This document shows, one piece after another, positions 46,394 through 55,101 of a stretch of DNA of 64,000 nt. The notes beneath the pieces were generated by a model. The model was given only the letters and a program-made list of their open reading frames with translations. It was not told the origin of the DNA and searched no databases. Location: NCBI GenBank assembly GCA_947494675.1, contig CANLVP010000003.1, positions 545,791 through 609,790 of the forward strand, written 5' to 3'. Origin of the DNA: an uncultured Paracoccaceae bacterium (GTDB lineage Bacteria > Pseudomonadota > Alphaproteobacteria > Rhodobacterales > Rhodobacteraceae). The position numbers and the translations under genes are program-made. How positions within the stretch are numbered: the stretch's first letter is position 1; each line of letters opens with the position of its first letter.

Positions 46394-46915
46394 ATGACAT
46401 ACCAGATACACGGTCTACCCGCCAAAGCCTTTGAGCCGCTGTTTGACCTATCGGACGCCGAACTCGCGAAGCGTCAGATCACACGCCGCAACGCAGACGC
46501 GGATCAAGGCTATCCCTGCCGCATTACCTTGTCAGAAGCTGCAAAAGGTGACGCGTTGTTGCTGTTGCACTTTGAACATCTGTCACTTGCGACGCCCTAC
46601 CGTGCATCACATGCGATCTATGTGTCCAAAGGTGCGCAGGATCGGGAGATCAAACCGGAAGAAATCCCTCAAAGCCTCAAGTTGCGCCCGCTTTTATTGC
46701 GCGCGTTCAAAGCGGACGGATACATGCACGATGCGGATTTGGCCGATCAGGATTCTGTGTCAAAGAAACTGACAGAGATGCTATCAGATCCGGGTGTCGC
46801 GTTTGTCCACATCCACAATGCCAAGCAAGGCTGTTACGCCGCCTTGGCTACACGGCCGGGCGAGTTTGAAACGGCATGGTGCGGGCAGGATGCGCAGGGG
46901 TTGGCTCCGTCATAA
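46394..46915 (+). CDS. DUF1203 domain-containing protein
   Basis: 173 residues; ATG at 46394 after AGAGGAGG. Typical DUF1203 segments are DADQGYPCRITLSEA, LLLLHFEHL, ATPYRASHAIYV and FVHIHNAKQGCYA. The histidines and cysteines in these segments could bind metal, but function is unknown. It lies 80 bases downstream of the DUF1772 gene and is probably co-transcribed. Confidence 0.82.
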   Translation: MTYQIHGLPAKAFEPLFDLSDAELAKRQITRRNADADQGYPCRITLSEAAKGDALLLLHFEHLSLATPYRASHAIYVSKGAQDREIKPEEIPQSLKLRPLLLRAFKADGYMHDADLADQDSVSKKLTEMLSDPGVAFVHIHNAKQGCYAALATRPGEFETAWCGQDAQGLAPS

Positions 46916-46993
46916 GTCTGAGGTAGTTTGCGTCCTCGATCAGCTCTCCTTAACCTGAGAGATGCTGCCCCTCCATCCGCATTCGAGAACCAG

Positions 46994-47785
46994 ATGCTGC
47001 TCTCTCGCCCTCCAAAGAACGAAAAACTGAAAAGAATCGTCGCACGCTTCTGGAGCGTCGACGACCCCGATGCGGCAGGCAACGAAACGCTCCTTCCATC
47101 GGGCAAGGCTCAGATCATCTTTGGCCTGTCAGATATCCCGTTTGAAATCCATGGATCACAGGCCGATCCAACAGTCGCGCGTGCGTTCCAGATTTTTCAA
47201 GGTCCCGCGTCGCGGCCGCGACACGTGGACAGACGGACGCAAATCGCGCTGTGCGGCGTTGCGTTTACTGCGGGCGGGGCCGGCACGATTCACAGTAGAA
47301 TTGACGAAACATCTGATCGAGTAATCGATCTCGCCGACCTGTGGGGCGAAGAGGCCTCCGACCTCCGCGAACGACTTTGCAATCTTCAAGATGAGCATAT
47401 GAGACTGGACTTTCTTGAGGCTGAAATCAGCAAAAGGGTGTCCGAACCGTTGGACCTGGCGCAAATTCAAAAGGGAATTGAGCTGCTGAGAAATGGACAC
47501 AGCATTGAAGAAACGTGCGACGCATTGGGTTGCACACCATTCCTCTTTCGAAAGCGGTTCCTGAGAAGTGTTGGCTTCACACCGAAACACTATCTCCGAA
47601 TTGAGAGGTTTCGGTTAGCTGTGTCCCAACTCGAACCTCAGTCCTCGCTCGCCGATGTTGCAGCTGACAGTTCTTTCTCGGATCAGGCCCACATGACGCG
47701 GGAAGTTTCTGAGTTTGGTCGAATGACACCCGGTCAAGTGAAATCCATTGATCGACCATACGCAGGTCACATCCCAGACGACTGA
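46994..47785 (+). CDS. AraC family transcriptional regulator with DUF6597-type N-terminus
   Basis: 263 residues from the ATG at 46994, chosen because the N-terminal domain begins right after it (LKRIVARFWSVDDPDAAG, then LPSGKAQIIFGLSD); an in-frame TTG at 46928 would add 22 residues. The C-terminal AraC double helix-turn-helix is weak but recognisable (IEETCDALGCTPFLFRKRFLRSVGFTPKHY and SLADVAADSSFSDQAHMTREV). The following VOC genes are likely targets. Confidence 0.82.
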   Translation: MLLSRPPKNEKLKRIVARFWSVDDPDAAGNETLLPSGKAQIIFGLSDIPFEIHGSQADPTVARAFQIFQGPASRPRHVDRRTQIALCGVAFTAGGAGTIHSRIDETSDRVIDLADLWGEEASDLRERLCNLQDEHMRLDFLEAEISKRVSEPLDLAQIQKGIELLRNGHSIEETCDALGCTPFLFRKRFLRSVGFTPKHYLRIERFRLAVSQLEPQSSLADVAADSSFSDQAHMTREVSEFGRMTPGQVKSIDRPYAGHIPDD

Positions 47786-47858
47786 AATTGATTTTTCTTC
47801 AAGACCGCGCCTCGAACGAACCATACGTTGGATCAAGATCGTCTTGAAGGAACATAAC

Positions 47859-48263
47859 ATGATGGATTTCGAACAACCTGTAACCGGTTACCCGCGCTTA
47901 ATTGTGTGCGGCGCCGATGATGCTATCGCCTTTTTCCAGAATGCCTTCGGCGGAACCCTCGCCGAACGTATTACGGACGCCGAAGGTCGGGTTGTGCACG
48001 CCAAACTCATGCTGGGCGAGTATGCAGTTTCGATTGTCGAAGAAGTGCAGGAATGGGGTTGGCTGTCTCCAGAGACACTCGGCGGATCACCGGTTCTGAT
48101 GCAACTCGACTTTGAGAATTGCGATGAGGTCGCCAAGCGGATGGCAGCCCACGGATCACACGTCGTTGTTCCGATAGTAGATCGTTCATACGGCAAGCGG
48201 GAAGGACGCCTGCGCGATCCGTTCGGTCATCTTTGGGTCCTCAGCCAGAGCATCGCGGCATGA
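47859..48263 (+). CDS. VOC family protein (PhnB/glyoxalase-like)
   Basis: 134 residues; ATG at 47859 with AAGGA upstream. One VOC unit of the PhnB-like kind: DAIAFFQNAFGG, HAKLMLGEYAVSI and RLRDPFGHLWVLSQ. Such proteins bind divalent metal or small electrophiles. The stop overlaps the next VOC gene (ATGA), so the two may form a heterodimer, since VOC proteins usually need two paired units. Confidence 0.86.
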   Translation: MMDFEQPVTGYPRLIVCGADDAIAFFQNAFGGTLAERITDAEGRVVHAKLMLGEYAVSIVEEVQEWGWLSPETLGGSPVLMQLDFENCDEVAKRMAAHGSHVVVPIVDRSYGKREGRLRDPFGHLWVLSQSIAA

Positions 48264-48613
48264 CAGTTTTACGCATCGTTGTGGATGTCGCGACCGACAG
48301 GCAGGACGTGATGCAACGCTTCTATCATGAACTCTTTGATCTCGACATCATCATGGACCTGGGCTGGATCACCACGATGACGTCAGGCCAACTTGCGCCG
48401 GCTCAGATCAGTTTCCTGTCGGAGGGCGGATCGGGTGCCCCAGTACCCGATTTGTCAATCGAGGTGGATGACGTTGAGCAGGTTTACCGTCGGGCGAAAC
48501 AGAAAGGCTGCGATATCAGATACGACCTGACAGATGAGCCGTGGGGCGTCCGGCGTTTCTTTGTTGCTGACCCTTCAGGAAAACTGCTCAATGTTCTTGA
48601 GCATCTTGGATGA
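48260..48613 (+). CDS. VOC family protein
   Basis: 117 residues beginning MTVLRIVVDVATDR. One VOC unit with RFYHELFDLDIIMDLGW, PDLSIEVDDVEQVYRRAK, and FFVADPSGKLLNVLEHL at the end. It overlaps the preceding VOC gene by four bases. Substrate unknown; partner function with its neighbour is inferred from the overlap. Confidence 0.85.
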   Translation: MTVLRIVVDVATDRQDVMQRFYHELFDLDIIMDLGWITTMTSGQLAPAQISFLSEGGSGAPVPDLSIEVDDVEQVYRRAKQKGCDIRYDLTDEPWGVRRFFVADPSGKLLNVLEHLG

Positions 48614-48624
48614 AGAGGTGACGT

Positions 48625-49308
48625 ATGCAGACTACGACTTTGGATCGATGGTGGCCCGTCACTTACGATTTTGGACTCATTAGATCGGATATAGACAGCG
48701 TTGCAGCAACGCGCTCCAAAATGTTCATTGAGGCTGGCATAGAGGTTGCCACGCATTGGTCAGACGGCCCCCTAGAGGATTGTTTTTCCGTCCTTGAGCC
48801 GCTGACCCCGGCCCCCAACAAAGAACTGCTTGTTGCAACAACCTTTGGGTGGACCGCATTTTTCTCGAACGGGTGCCGCGGCTCAGACCCCTTCCTTCCC
48901 ATGATACAGTTGTCAAAAGCTCTCGGAGTTTCGGCATTGCGCGTATGCCAATCGCCGTCATCAGCGCGTTACCAATCGGTGATCCTGGAGGTTTACGACA
49001 CGCCGCAATCCGGCGCAAACGAGCGCGGATACCGCCGCAGCATCGCTGCCGTTAATGATGGCGGCCGGTGGGTGTTTGAGCAATCTGGCTCACCATTCGC
49101 TTTCGAGGATCTATCAAAGTACAAAGCACGATTGAAACGCGATCGATTCACACCCAAGATGCTCTCCTTTTGCCTCGAAAACCTCGGAGTACCGGCGCTT
49201 ACAGACGATACCCTGCAACCCAATGGGGCGGCGAGGAGCATCGTCTTCGCGAGGAAGGCTCATGAGCATCTTCCAAGCTACTCACTCGAGGAAGCAAAAG
49301 CACTTTAG
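48625..49308 (+). CDS. Conserved-looking hypothetical protein
   Basis: 227 residues; good ribosome site (GAAGAGGTG). I do not recognise the family. It has no signal peptide or membrane segment. It contains an aromatic-rich central part (FGWTAFFSNGCRGSDPFLP) and a segment LRVCQSPSSARYQSVILEVYD. It starts 11 bases after the second VOC gene and is in the same operon, so it may be a cofactor or stress partner of the VOC pair. It is the last gene before the A+T-rich small-gene region. Confidence 0.72.
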   Translation: MQTTTLDRWWPVTYDFGLIRSDIDSVAATRSKMFIEAGIEVATHWSDGPLEDCFSVLEPLTPAPNKELLVATTFGWTAFFSNGCRGSDPFLPMIQLSKALGVSALRVCQSPSSARYQSVILEVYDTPQSGANERGYRRSIAAVNDGGRWVFEQSGSPFAFEDLSKYKARLKRDRFTPKMLSFCLENLGVPALTDDTLQPNGAARSIVFARKAHEHLPSYSLEEAKAL

Positions 49309-49520
49309 AGCAACTATTTTTGGCCAAACCGACTTCCGCGGTCTGCAAAGTACGACTTCGTTTGAGTTCGATGAGGTCATCAAGACGGGGGTGTTTGGCG
49401 AGTTGCGGCCCAAAGCTGCCATTCAGCTCGCCAGTTCTCGCTGCAGTGCAGCTTCTCCAAAGCAGACATTGCGTGTCTCTGATCGGCTGTTCCATCACAC
49501 ATCATGACCGGAAAACGGTA

Positions 49521-49535
49521 CTAATATCTTGTTAA
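49521..49535 (+). promoter_or_regulatory. CtrA-like box upstream of 49586 gene
   Basis: CTAA-TATCTTG-TTAA, one mismatch to the CtrA consensus TTAA-N7-TTAA. The box ends 50 bases before the start codon, matching the spacing of the other copies in this region. Confidence 0.6.
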
Positions 49536-49585
49536 GGTTAAGGGACCAGAAAGATAAAGGGGGGTGTCTTGCTGGAAACATAGAT

Positions 49586-49783
49586 ATGCAAACGAGCGCA
49601 CATAGGCGCCACCTCGCTATGCAGGTGGTCGCGAAGTACATGAATGATTGGCCCAAAGAGGCATCGGATGTGTCGTCGATAGGCGAGCTAGAGAAAAGGG
49701 CCTACCAACTTGCCCGAGAAGGAGATTTCGGCTCAGCGAAGAGGCTGTTTATTGCCGTAGCTGACATACAGATTTCCACCTAG
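49586..49783 (+). CDS. Small hypothetical protein, family B member 1
   Basis: 65 residues from the ATG at 49586. No known family. It resembles the 55102 protein over most of its length: both have a KY near residue 17-18, an IG-x-x-E segment, then Y-x-LAR-x-G and a C-terminal LFIAVADIQI versus LFVAVSDLEL. The second half reads like one short helical hairpin similar to a TPR unit. A CtrA-like box precedes it. The paralogy argues that it is a real gene despite its size. Confidence 0.65.
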   Translation: MQTSAHRRHLAMQVVAKYMNDWPKEASDVSSIGELEKRAYQLAREGDFGSAKRLFIAVADIQIST

Positions 49784-49920
49784 ATTTGCTTTTCTGTTCG
49801 TTGGAGTGCTCTTGTTAGTTGTAGATAGCTAGGCTGATCAAAATCGCTATTTCAATGTAGGAAGTGCGAAGGATCGAATTGTGGAGCATCATACAAAGAG
49901 TCCAACGTACCCGTAAATTA

Positions 49921-50166
49921 CTACTGTTCTGGCGTCAGAAAGACTACACCATCGATTACTTCGTATCGGGTTTCGGGATCGTTGAGTGATTCTTCCGGTT
50001 GGTGAGATCGTCGGCTGGTAAAGCTAGCTACGCAGTGGAGCACTAGCCCGCAAACTATGGCCGACCCATAGTACGCCGCCACTATCTGACCCGCATTCAG
50101 ACCATAAATCAAATACATCGCAAGCGTCGTTACTGTAGCGACTAGACCGTAAAAAATGGCTATCAT
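49921..50166 (-). CDS. Small membrane protein, unknown function
   Basis: 81 residues from the ATG at 50166, with CGGAGAG upstream. Two hydrophobic segments (MIAIFYGLVATVTTLAMYLIYG and IVAAYYGSAIVCGLVLHCVA) are followed by a short polar, acidic tail. I do not recognise a family. A CtrA-like box (TTCA-N7-TTAA on the coding strand) lies 42 bases upstream of the start, as for its small neighbours. Confidence 0.6.
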   Translation of the reverse strand: MIAIFYGLVATVTTLAMYLIYGLNAGQIVAAYYGSAIVCGLVLHCVASFTSRRSHQPEESLNDPETRYEVIDGVVFLTPEQ

Positions 50167-50208
50167 CAGCGCTCTCCGAGTGGATTTCAATAGTCTGCAG
50201 GTCACTGG

Positions 50209-50223
50209 TTAACGAAAAATGAA
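50209..50223 (-). promoter_or_regulatory. CtrA-like box upstream of 50166 gene
   Basis: On the - strand this reads TTCA-TTTTTCG-TTAAC, one mismatch to TTAA-N7-TTAA, ending 42 bases before the ATG of the small membrane protein. Confidence 0.55.
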
Positions 50224-50274
50224 TCTCTCCGACTGTTGATAGCAAAAGGTACAAACCGAACGACTAGGCTCTGG

Positions 50275-50760
50275 ACTTATCGCCAGGAAAAGACGATGGC
50301 GGGGAGAGCGATGGTGGATAGGAAGACCTCGGGCAACTGTGATGTCGGGTTGCCACCTATGCCGGTCTTCGAGCTTGTCTTACTACACGGCCTTCTCGCG
50401 TTGCTTTCGACCGGGCATGCAAGGACGTATCCCTTTGTCTTTCAATGCTTCTCTGAACCCGTAGGCGTCCCGCGGTCACTGATCAGGCATTGCAGCTTTG
50501 GTAGGCTGTTTACCAAAGCGCGTGCAGCGATATGGTCAATGAAGGGCCCAGATGTAACAAACAGGTTCAGCGGATGGTTTTTGCTACCGCAGACGGCATG
50601 CAGCTTGATGTTCTTACCGCCTTTGGCAGGACATTAGTCGTCCACGGCCCCCACTTTCGACGCCATAACTGGTCACTGTCCTGTGGGCCCGTAGGTAAGT
50701 TGCCTCGAACATCACTGTCTCCTCTTCGCCGAGATTTGAGCCGAGCTCCCATTCTTGAAT
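50275..50760 (-). pseudogene. Decayed IS5-family (IS427-like) transposase
   Basis: Reading the - strand in shifting frames gives the consecutive DDE-transposase segments VMFEATYLRAHRT, GGKNIKLHAVCGSKNHPLNLFV, ARALVNSLPKLQCLISDRG, then after a frameshift FREALKDKGIRPCMPGRKQREKAV with stops, and finally PEVFLSTIALPAIVFSW. The order matches IS427-type transposases, but there are at least three frameshifts or stops, so the gene is dead. The N-terminal part is not recognisable and terminal repeats were not found. Confidence 0.75.
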
Positions 50761-50984
50761 AGCAACTCTTCGGTCAAGCCTGCCAATTGCCACTTCTTCT
50801 CCATGAGCAATTTCATTCGATATGACACTCCGGGATGTCGCAAAGATTGTCTTCCAAGTGACAAATAAGGAGCCGATCCCGAACAAAGTTCAACCTTCTT
50901 CGATTCAAATGACTTACGTCAATAGCTGTTGCCGTGCCACGGACATGTGATCATGCAAATATACATATAAAACAAATACCTAAC

Positions 50985-50999
50985 CCACCGTAACGGTGG
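50985..50999. promoter_or_regulatory. Inverted repeat upstream of luxI
   Basis: CCACCGT-A-ACGGTGG, a perfect 7+1+7 palindrome ending 63 bases before the luxI start. It could be the site of a LuxR-type protein, although it is shorter than a classical 20-base lux box, or a hairpin in an upstream transcript. Confidence 0.4.
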
Positions 51000-51000
51000 T

Positions 51001-51015
51001 GTCAGAATTTGTTAA
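51001..51015 (+). promoter_or_regulatory. CtrA-like half box upstream of luxI
   Basis: GTCA-GAATTTG-TTAACC: the right half is a perfect TTAAC while the left half matches poorly. The right half ends 47 bases before the luxI ATG, the same position as in the better boxes nearby. Confidence 0.45.
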
Positions 51016-51061
51016 CCATATCCATTGCAGGATTCTCTGGACTTCAGGAGAAGGGATTAAG

Positions 51062-51739
51062 ATGATTCAAATTTGCCGGGCCACCGATCTATGGCTATCG
51101 CCAAAGCTAGCAGCCAGCATGTACGCTGACCGACGGAGACAGTTTGGAGATCGCTTAGGTTGGCCAGTGAGGACAGACTTTAAGGGCTACGAGCGAGACG
51201 AGTATGATGCTCTCAATCCAGTATATGTAATTTTGGAAGATGGCGCAGGAAATCATGCAGGTTCGCTTCGTCTTTTGCCAACAATAGGTCGGACGATGAT
51301 ACGAGAGCATTTCCGTGAGACTCTTCATGATGCGACGATTGCTGAATCGAAGGTTTGGGAATGCACACGTTTTTGTTTAGCTCCCCAAAAGGGGCACGGT
51401 ACCTCCTTGGCGTTGTTAGCTGCTACGGCCCGCCTCATGATGGAAGCGGATCTCGAACGGTTAATAGCAATTTTTGATCCCAAGATGATACGTTTTTATC
51501 GCCGTTGCGGTGTTCCCCCTGAAATCATAGGATCGCACCATTATAAGAGTGGTGAGGTTTTCTCGGGTTACTGGCACTTTCAAAAGGACGTCTACGCGCG
51601 ACTGTTAAGGTCCTCGAGTCTCAACGAAACGCAGCTTGAACTCGCCATTGCAGATTTTTCAATTCCGTGGGTCGGGAAAGAAAATCTGCGATCTGACGAG
51701 ACACACTCAGGCGTAACCAAAAGACTCGTGCCAACATAG
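51062..51739 (+). CDS. luxI: Acyl-homoserine-lactone synthase (LuxI family)
   Basis: 225 residues; ATG at 51062 with AGGAGAAGGGA upstream. All key residues of LuxI synthases are visible: R25, F28 and W34 in the N-terminal loop, D46 and D49 (ERDEYDALNP), R70 in GSLRLLP, and E100/R103 in VWECTRF. It makes acyl-homoserine lactones from S-adenosylmethionine and acyl carrier protein. No luxR gene is found in the window, so it is an orphan here and its receptor is elsewhere. It lies among small genes with CtrA-like boxes; in roseobacters, quorum sensing and CtrA are known to be linked. Confidence 0.93.
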   Translation: MIQICRATDLWLSPKLAASMYADRRRQFGDRLGWPVRTDFKGYERDEYDALNPVYVILEDGAGNHAGSLRLLPTIGRTMIREHFRETLHDATIAESKVWECTRFCLAPQKGHGTSLALLAATARLMMEADLERLIAIFDPKMIRFYRRCGVPPEIIGSHHYKSGEVFSGYWHFQKDVYARLLRSSSLNETQLELAIADFSIPWVGKENLRSDETHSGVTKRLVPT

Positions 51740-52158
51740 AATGGTTAGGCAAATGAATTAAAGTGGCGGATGGGAGCCTCAAAATTGACCCCTCAGTTCA
51801 TGAGAGCCGAATAACTCTTGAAGGTAGGCCAATTCCATAATGAGCGCCCACTGCACCATCGATCGAAACGAGCCGGATTCTAGTCATACCTATCACTTGC
51901 CAGCAGCCATGAAAGGAATTTGACCCGCTCTAGACAGTCAAACCAGCAACGACACTCGATTCTGACCAAGTATCGCAGTTACCCGATAGGCGAAGTAAGA
52001 TCTATCTTGGTTTTGGACTAGGCGTTAATGACTTAAAATCGATCGAAAGTGCCAGCGATGGCGATAACATTTTCGCATTTCATTCCTTGCTCCCAAAAGT
52101 TTGTGCATCTGATTGTCAAGCTTAGAGAGTCCAGCGAATTCCAACTTGGCGAAAGTAC
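51740..52158. other. Intergenic region, nothing recognised
   Basis: About 420 bases between luxI and a convergent small gene. A+T-rich, no frame with homology that I can see, no clear terminator. Confidence 0.4.
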
Positions 52159-52335
52159 CTATGTTGTGCAGCAGTCTAGTACAATTTTCTTTATGTCTCT
52201 ATTGGTTGGAGAATCATTATCAAAGACGAAATTTATGGCTACCTCTAACAGAGCTGTTTCGAGTCCCGCGAAGCCGGAGCATCGAGCCTTTAGGATCGCC
52301 TCATTCAGTCGGTTCAGGATTTGTTCCTTTTCCAC
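52159..52335 (-). CDS. Small hypothetical protein, family A member 1 (GTG start)
   Basis: 58 residues, GTG start at 52335 with GGGGG upstream. The protein begins VEKEQILNRLNEAILKARC and continues GFAGLETALLEVA. It aligns clearly with the 56696 protein (EAILKANHLGFVGLENALYQVA) and less closely with the 54632 protein. A perfect TTAA-N7-TTAA box lies 45 bases upstream of the start. Size and GTG start make it easy to miss; the paralogy and promoter box are the evidence. It looks like two amphipathic helices; function unknown. Confidence 0.65.
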   Translation of the reverse strand: MEKEQILNRLNEAILKARCSGFAGLETALLEVAINFVFDNDSPTNRDIKKIVLDCCTT

Positions 52336-52380
52336 AAAATTGCCCCCAAAGTTGCCTCGGTAAGGATTGTGGATTCTAGG

Positions 52381-52395
52381 TTAATGATGTGTTAA
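52381..52395 (-). promoter_or_regulatory. CtrA box, perfect match, upstream of 52335 gene
   Basis: TTAA-TGATGTG-TTAA, a perfect TTAA-N7-TTAA element; on the - strand it ends 45 bases before the GTG of the family A gene. Confidence 0.7.
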
Positions 52396-52775
52396 CATTG
52401 AGTAAGGGCTGCTTTATCGGCAGATTCATGCCCACGACCCTACCTTCCGATATTCGGTATGTGTATTGAAAGGTAACCTAACCCTGCTTCGGTTGAGCCA
52501 TGTTTTGGGGTCAAGTCATACAATCTTATCCTTAAATATCAAGCCATTAACATTGCGATGAAGGTATTTTCCATCCACGAACAGTAACCGATGCTTCTTA
52601 GCGCTTTCTAATTCAAGAGACTAAGCAGAACACCGCTTGATTTTGAGAAAGGCGAATGCCTCTAGTAGAGTCAACATATTCAATAGGGGACGACTAGAAG
52701 CATAATTGGCGCGCAGGGCGAGCATCTGGTCAGTCATTTTGCAGGCTATAAGGTTGGGTCCACGCGGATTGGCAC
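52396..52775. other. Intergenic region, nothing recognised
   Basis: About 380 A+T-rich bases between a small gene's promoter and an IS66 remnant. Part of it may be decayed IS66 sequence, but no protein similarity is readable before about 52776. Confidence 0.4.
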
Positions 52776-53375
52776 TCAGGCTTCAATGGCCTGTTTGGCG
52801 ACGGAAAAGCCTATGAGATGGCTTGCTTGGCGCATGTCAGGCGCAAATTCGTGGATGTCTTTGCGTCTCAGGGCAACGCCATCGCAAAGGAAGCGATCCG
52901 CCGGATCGCCGAGCTCTATGCCTTGGAAAAAGAGGCGCGGGGCAAAACGCCCGACGCACGTGTCGCACTACGGCAAACGCGAGCAAAACCGATCTTCGAT
53001 GATCTGGAAGCCTGGCTGCACGCGTAATTACCCAAAATCTTGGGCAAGTCGCCACTGGCGCAGGCCATCCGCTATGCACTTGGCTGGATGCCAATGGCGC
53101 GGCCATACCTTGAGAACGGCCACCTTGAGCTCGACAACAACACAGCCGAACGCGCCGTCAAACCTGTGGCCATCGGCCGGAAAAACTGGATGTTCGCAGG
53201 ATCAGAAGGTGGTGGCAAAGCCATGGCAGTCGCCTACACCCTGATCGAGACCGCCAAGCTCAGCGACGTCGATCCCCAAGCCTGGCTCACATGGGTACTT
53301 ACCCAAATCGCCGACCACAAAATCACGCGCCTCGACGAACTCCTCCCCTGGCGTTACGCTGCAAAAGCGGCGTAA
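52776..53375 (+). pseudogene. IS66-family transposase remnant (TnpC C-terminal part)
   Basis: In one frame: GFNGLFGDGKAYEMACLAHVRRKFVDVF, later FDDLEAWLHA, an in-frame TAA at 53026-53028, then [62 protein letters not shown] and LLPWRY. These are the catalytic (second half) and C-terminal segments of IS66 transposases. The N-terminal half and the accessory genes are missing and a stop interrupts the rest, so it is inactive. G+C content is higher than in the flanking small genes. Confidence 0.88.
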
Positions 53376-53439
53376 CAAGCCTCGCCCCGATCAAACAGGC
53401 CGGGGTCGACGGACGGGCACAATAGCAGTGGTGATATCG

Positions 53440-53634
53440 ATGATTGAGCGTGACATTCTAAGTCAAATTGAGGCTCGAGCCATCAGAGAACTCGATAATC
53501 ATTCTCCCGACACAGACATCACTCTCCAGGAGGCGATAGAGCAGGCTGCTGCCGCTCTTCATCGGTATGGCTTTCGGAAGGGGTTCGTATTGATCCAAGG
53601 CGGGCTGGACGGTCACATACGGCAGACCGAGTAG
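53440..53634 (+). CDS. Small hypothetical protein
   Basis: 64 residues from the ATG at 53440 (MIERDILSQIEARAIRELDN). No family recognised. The first 45 residues look helical and amphipathic (TLQEAIEQAAAALHRYGFRKG). It starts 65 bases after the IS66 remnant. No CtrA-like box is visible, so support is weaker than for its neighbours. Confidence 0.4.
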   Translation: MIERDILSQIEARAIRELDNHSPDTDITLQEAIEQAAAALHRYGFRKGFVLIQGGLDGHIRQTE

Positions 53635-53800
53635 CACTTTCATTTCCTGTCCGTAGATTTGACGACTCGCGCCTCAAAAAGGAGTGTGAGCGTCTGCTCA
53701 GCGCTTCCGCGCCTTCCACCATTAGACCGAAGCCGCGATCCAGACCTTTGGCATCATTGTTGCTGCAAAAAGCCCAGAATCCAAATCGACCGCTGCGACC

Positions 53801-54217
53801 TTAGGCATGGAATATTCTAACGATCCGTTCAGAGAGAACCTCGCCGTCTGGTCCAAGGATTTGGGCCAAGCACGACAGCGGTTTCCGAGAATTGTCCACA
53901 ACCTTGATGCCAACACCAACGGTTCGGTTCAAAATTCGAAGCAATACCTTGCTGGCCTGCTCCTCGGTACAATCCCTCAACTGGATCATGATTTGCTTTG
54001 CCGACGTCGCCGCAGTGACGTCTGTCTGACGGAGAATAGGCCGAATAACGTTCTCAGATAACCCCAGGCTTTGGAGGCCATTTAAGTGATGGGCCGCTGT
54101 CGGTTCCGTTTGTGCATCTATCAAGCTCAAGACAATCGAACAAAACTTCTGACGGTTGAGGCGAAGCCACCAAGACGTGATCTTGTATTTGAACGTACCA
54201 AATTTTGGATATGTCAT
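53801..54217 (-). CDS. Hypothetical protein
   Basis: 138 residues, ATG at 54217. No signal peptide or membrane segment. The central part is helical (SIVLSLIDAQTEPTAAHHLNGLQSLGLSE, then TSAKQIMIQLRDCTEEQASKVLLRILNRTVGVG), with alternating hydrophobic pattern. I do not recognise a family. Codon use is like the other A+T-richer genes of this region. The ribosome site is weak and the opposite strand has only short frames. Confidence 0.5.
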   Translation of the reverse strand: MTYPKFGTFKYKITSWWLRLNRQKFCSIVLSLIDAQTEPTAAHHLNGLQSLGLSENVIRPILRQTDVTAATSAKQIMIQLRDCTEEQASKVLLRILNRTVGVGIKVVDNSRKPLSCLAQILGPDGEVLSERIVRIFHA

Positions 54218-54631
54218 GTCTTTGATACTCGATGAATGGCTGCAATCGCGTTTTCCTGAAACAAAGGTTCGCAGGTCGTCGAGTTCTTCGATTACGATGC
54301 GTGAGGTTAAATCACATAGCCACTAATAAACGGTTTCAAACCTGCTGGTGGCACAGGCGCGAACTGCATCGACAAGGTTAACAGTGCGATGATGGAGGGT
54401 AAGAAGATCCTCAGCATCGGGAAATTTGGAACCACTCGAGTGCCCAACTATCAAATTTGCACACCACCCCAAGGATGGCCCCACAACTGACAGTTAACGT
54501 AAAAGTCAGGGCCCACCACATATGGGCAATCGGCGGAAATCCGCCTCTCCATGTTGTGATCCAGTCTCGCCGTTAAGCCTTTTTTTACAAACTTGCCCAC
54601 AAAATGAATAAACTGCTAACGAGGCTTCATC
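54218..54631. other. Intergenic region with small inverted repeat
   Basis: About 410 bases. GGCGGA-AA-TCCGCC (near 54530-54545) is a short perfect hairpin. TTAAC motifs occur at 54494 and 54573, the latter 56 bases before the next start, but without a matching second half. No gene seen. Confidence 0.4.
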
Positions 54632-54823
54632 ATGGATTCATATGAGTTAAGAATGCGGGCTGAACTGGGCGCGCTACATGCAGACAAAGCCGGTTTTATC
54701 CACACGAGGGATGCGTTGCTAGAAATCGCGGCTTTACTTGCCCATGAGGACTCAGTGGCGTCCTCCCACCCACGCAACACTGATCGACTTCCGCAAAAGT
54801 TTGCTGAGTTCGAAGGTGTCTAA
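54632..54823 (+). CDS. Small hypothetical protein, family A member 3 (divergent)
   Basis: 63 residues, ATG at 54632 with ACGAGG upstream. Core LGALHADKAGFIHTRDALLEIAALL aligns with the family A cores EAILKARCSGFAGLETALLEVA and EAILKANHLGFVGLENALYQVA: same spacing of the GF pair, the AL pair and the following hydrophobic residues. The C-terminal tail is unrelated. Upstream only a single TTAA (54573) is found. Function unknown. Confidence 0.6.
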   Translation: MDSYELRMRAELGALHADKAGFIHTRDALLEIAALLAHEDSVASSHPRNTDRLPQKFAEFEGV

Positions 54824-55040
54824 CACATGGTAATGGCGTATCGCTGATTCTTATGCAATCACAGGGAGAGCGCCGAAAATGAGTAAGTTGGGGGGGGATT
54901 TGAGCGTCACTTGCTACCAAGACATAGACTAAACTCATCTTGAATGCCGGACTTTACGTTAGGTAAGGCGGGAAAATTTCGTATTTTTTACATGACCTTA
55001 CCTCTATAGCAACAACTCCGTTGCAAGACCGGCTCGGCTA

Positions 55041-55055
55041 TTAGGCTTCCGTTAA
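55041..55055 (+). promoter_or_regulatory. CtrA-like box upstream of 55102 gene
   Basis: TTAG-GCTTCCG-TTAAC, one mismatch to TTAA-N7-TTAA, ending 46 bases before the start codon. Confidence 0.6.
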
Positions 55056-55101
55056 CTCTGAGTGCCAAGAGTGGATGACATACTCAACTTGGGGAAGTTC
55101 G

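Noticed and set aside
50985-50999. Assignment of the palindrome before luxI as a true lux box
   Set aside because: Arms are only seven bases with a one-base centre and do not fit the classical 20-base pattern; kept only as an inverted repeat.
52049-52363. A 104-codon + strand frame in the gap after luxI
   Set aside because: Its product looks like antisense sequence; the opposite strand carries a family A small gene with paralogues and a perfect CtrA box.
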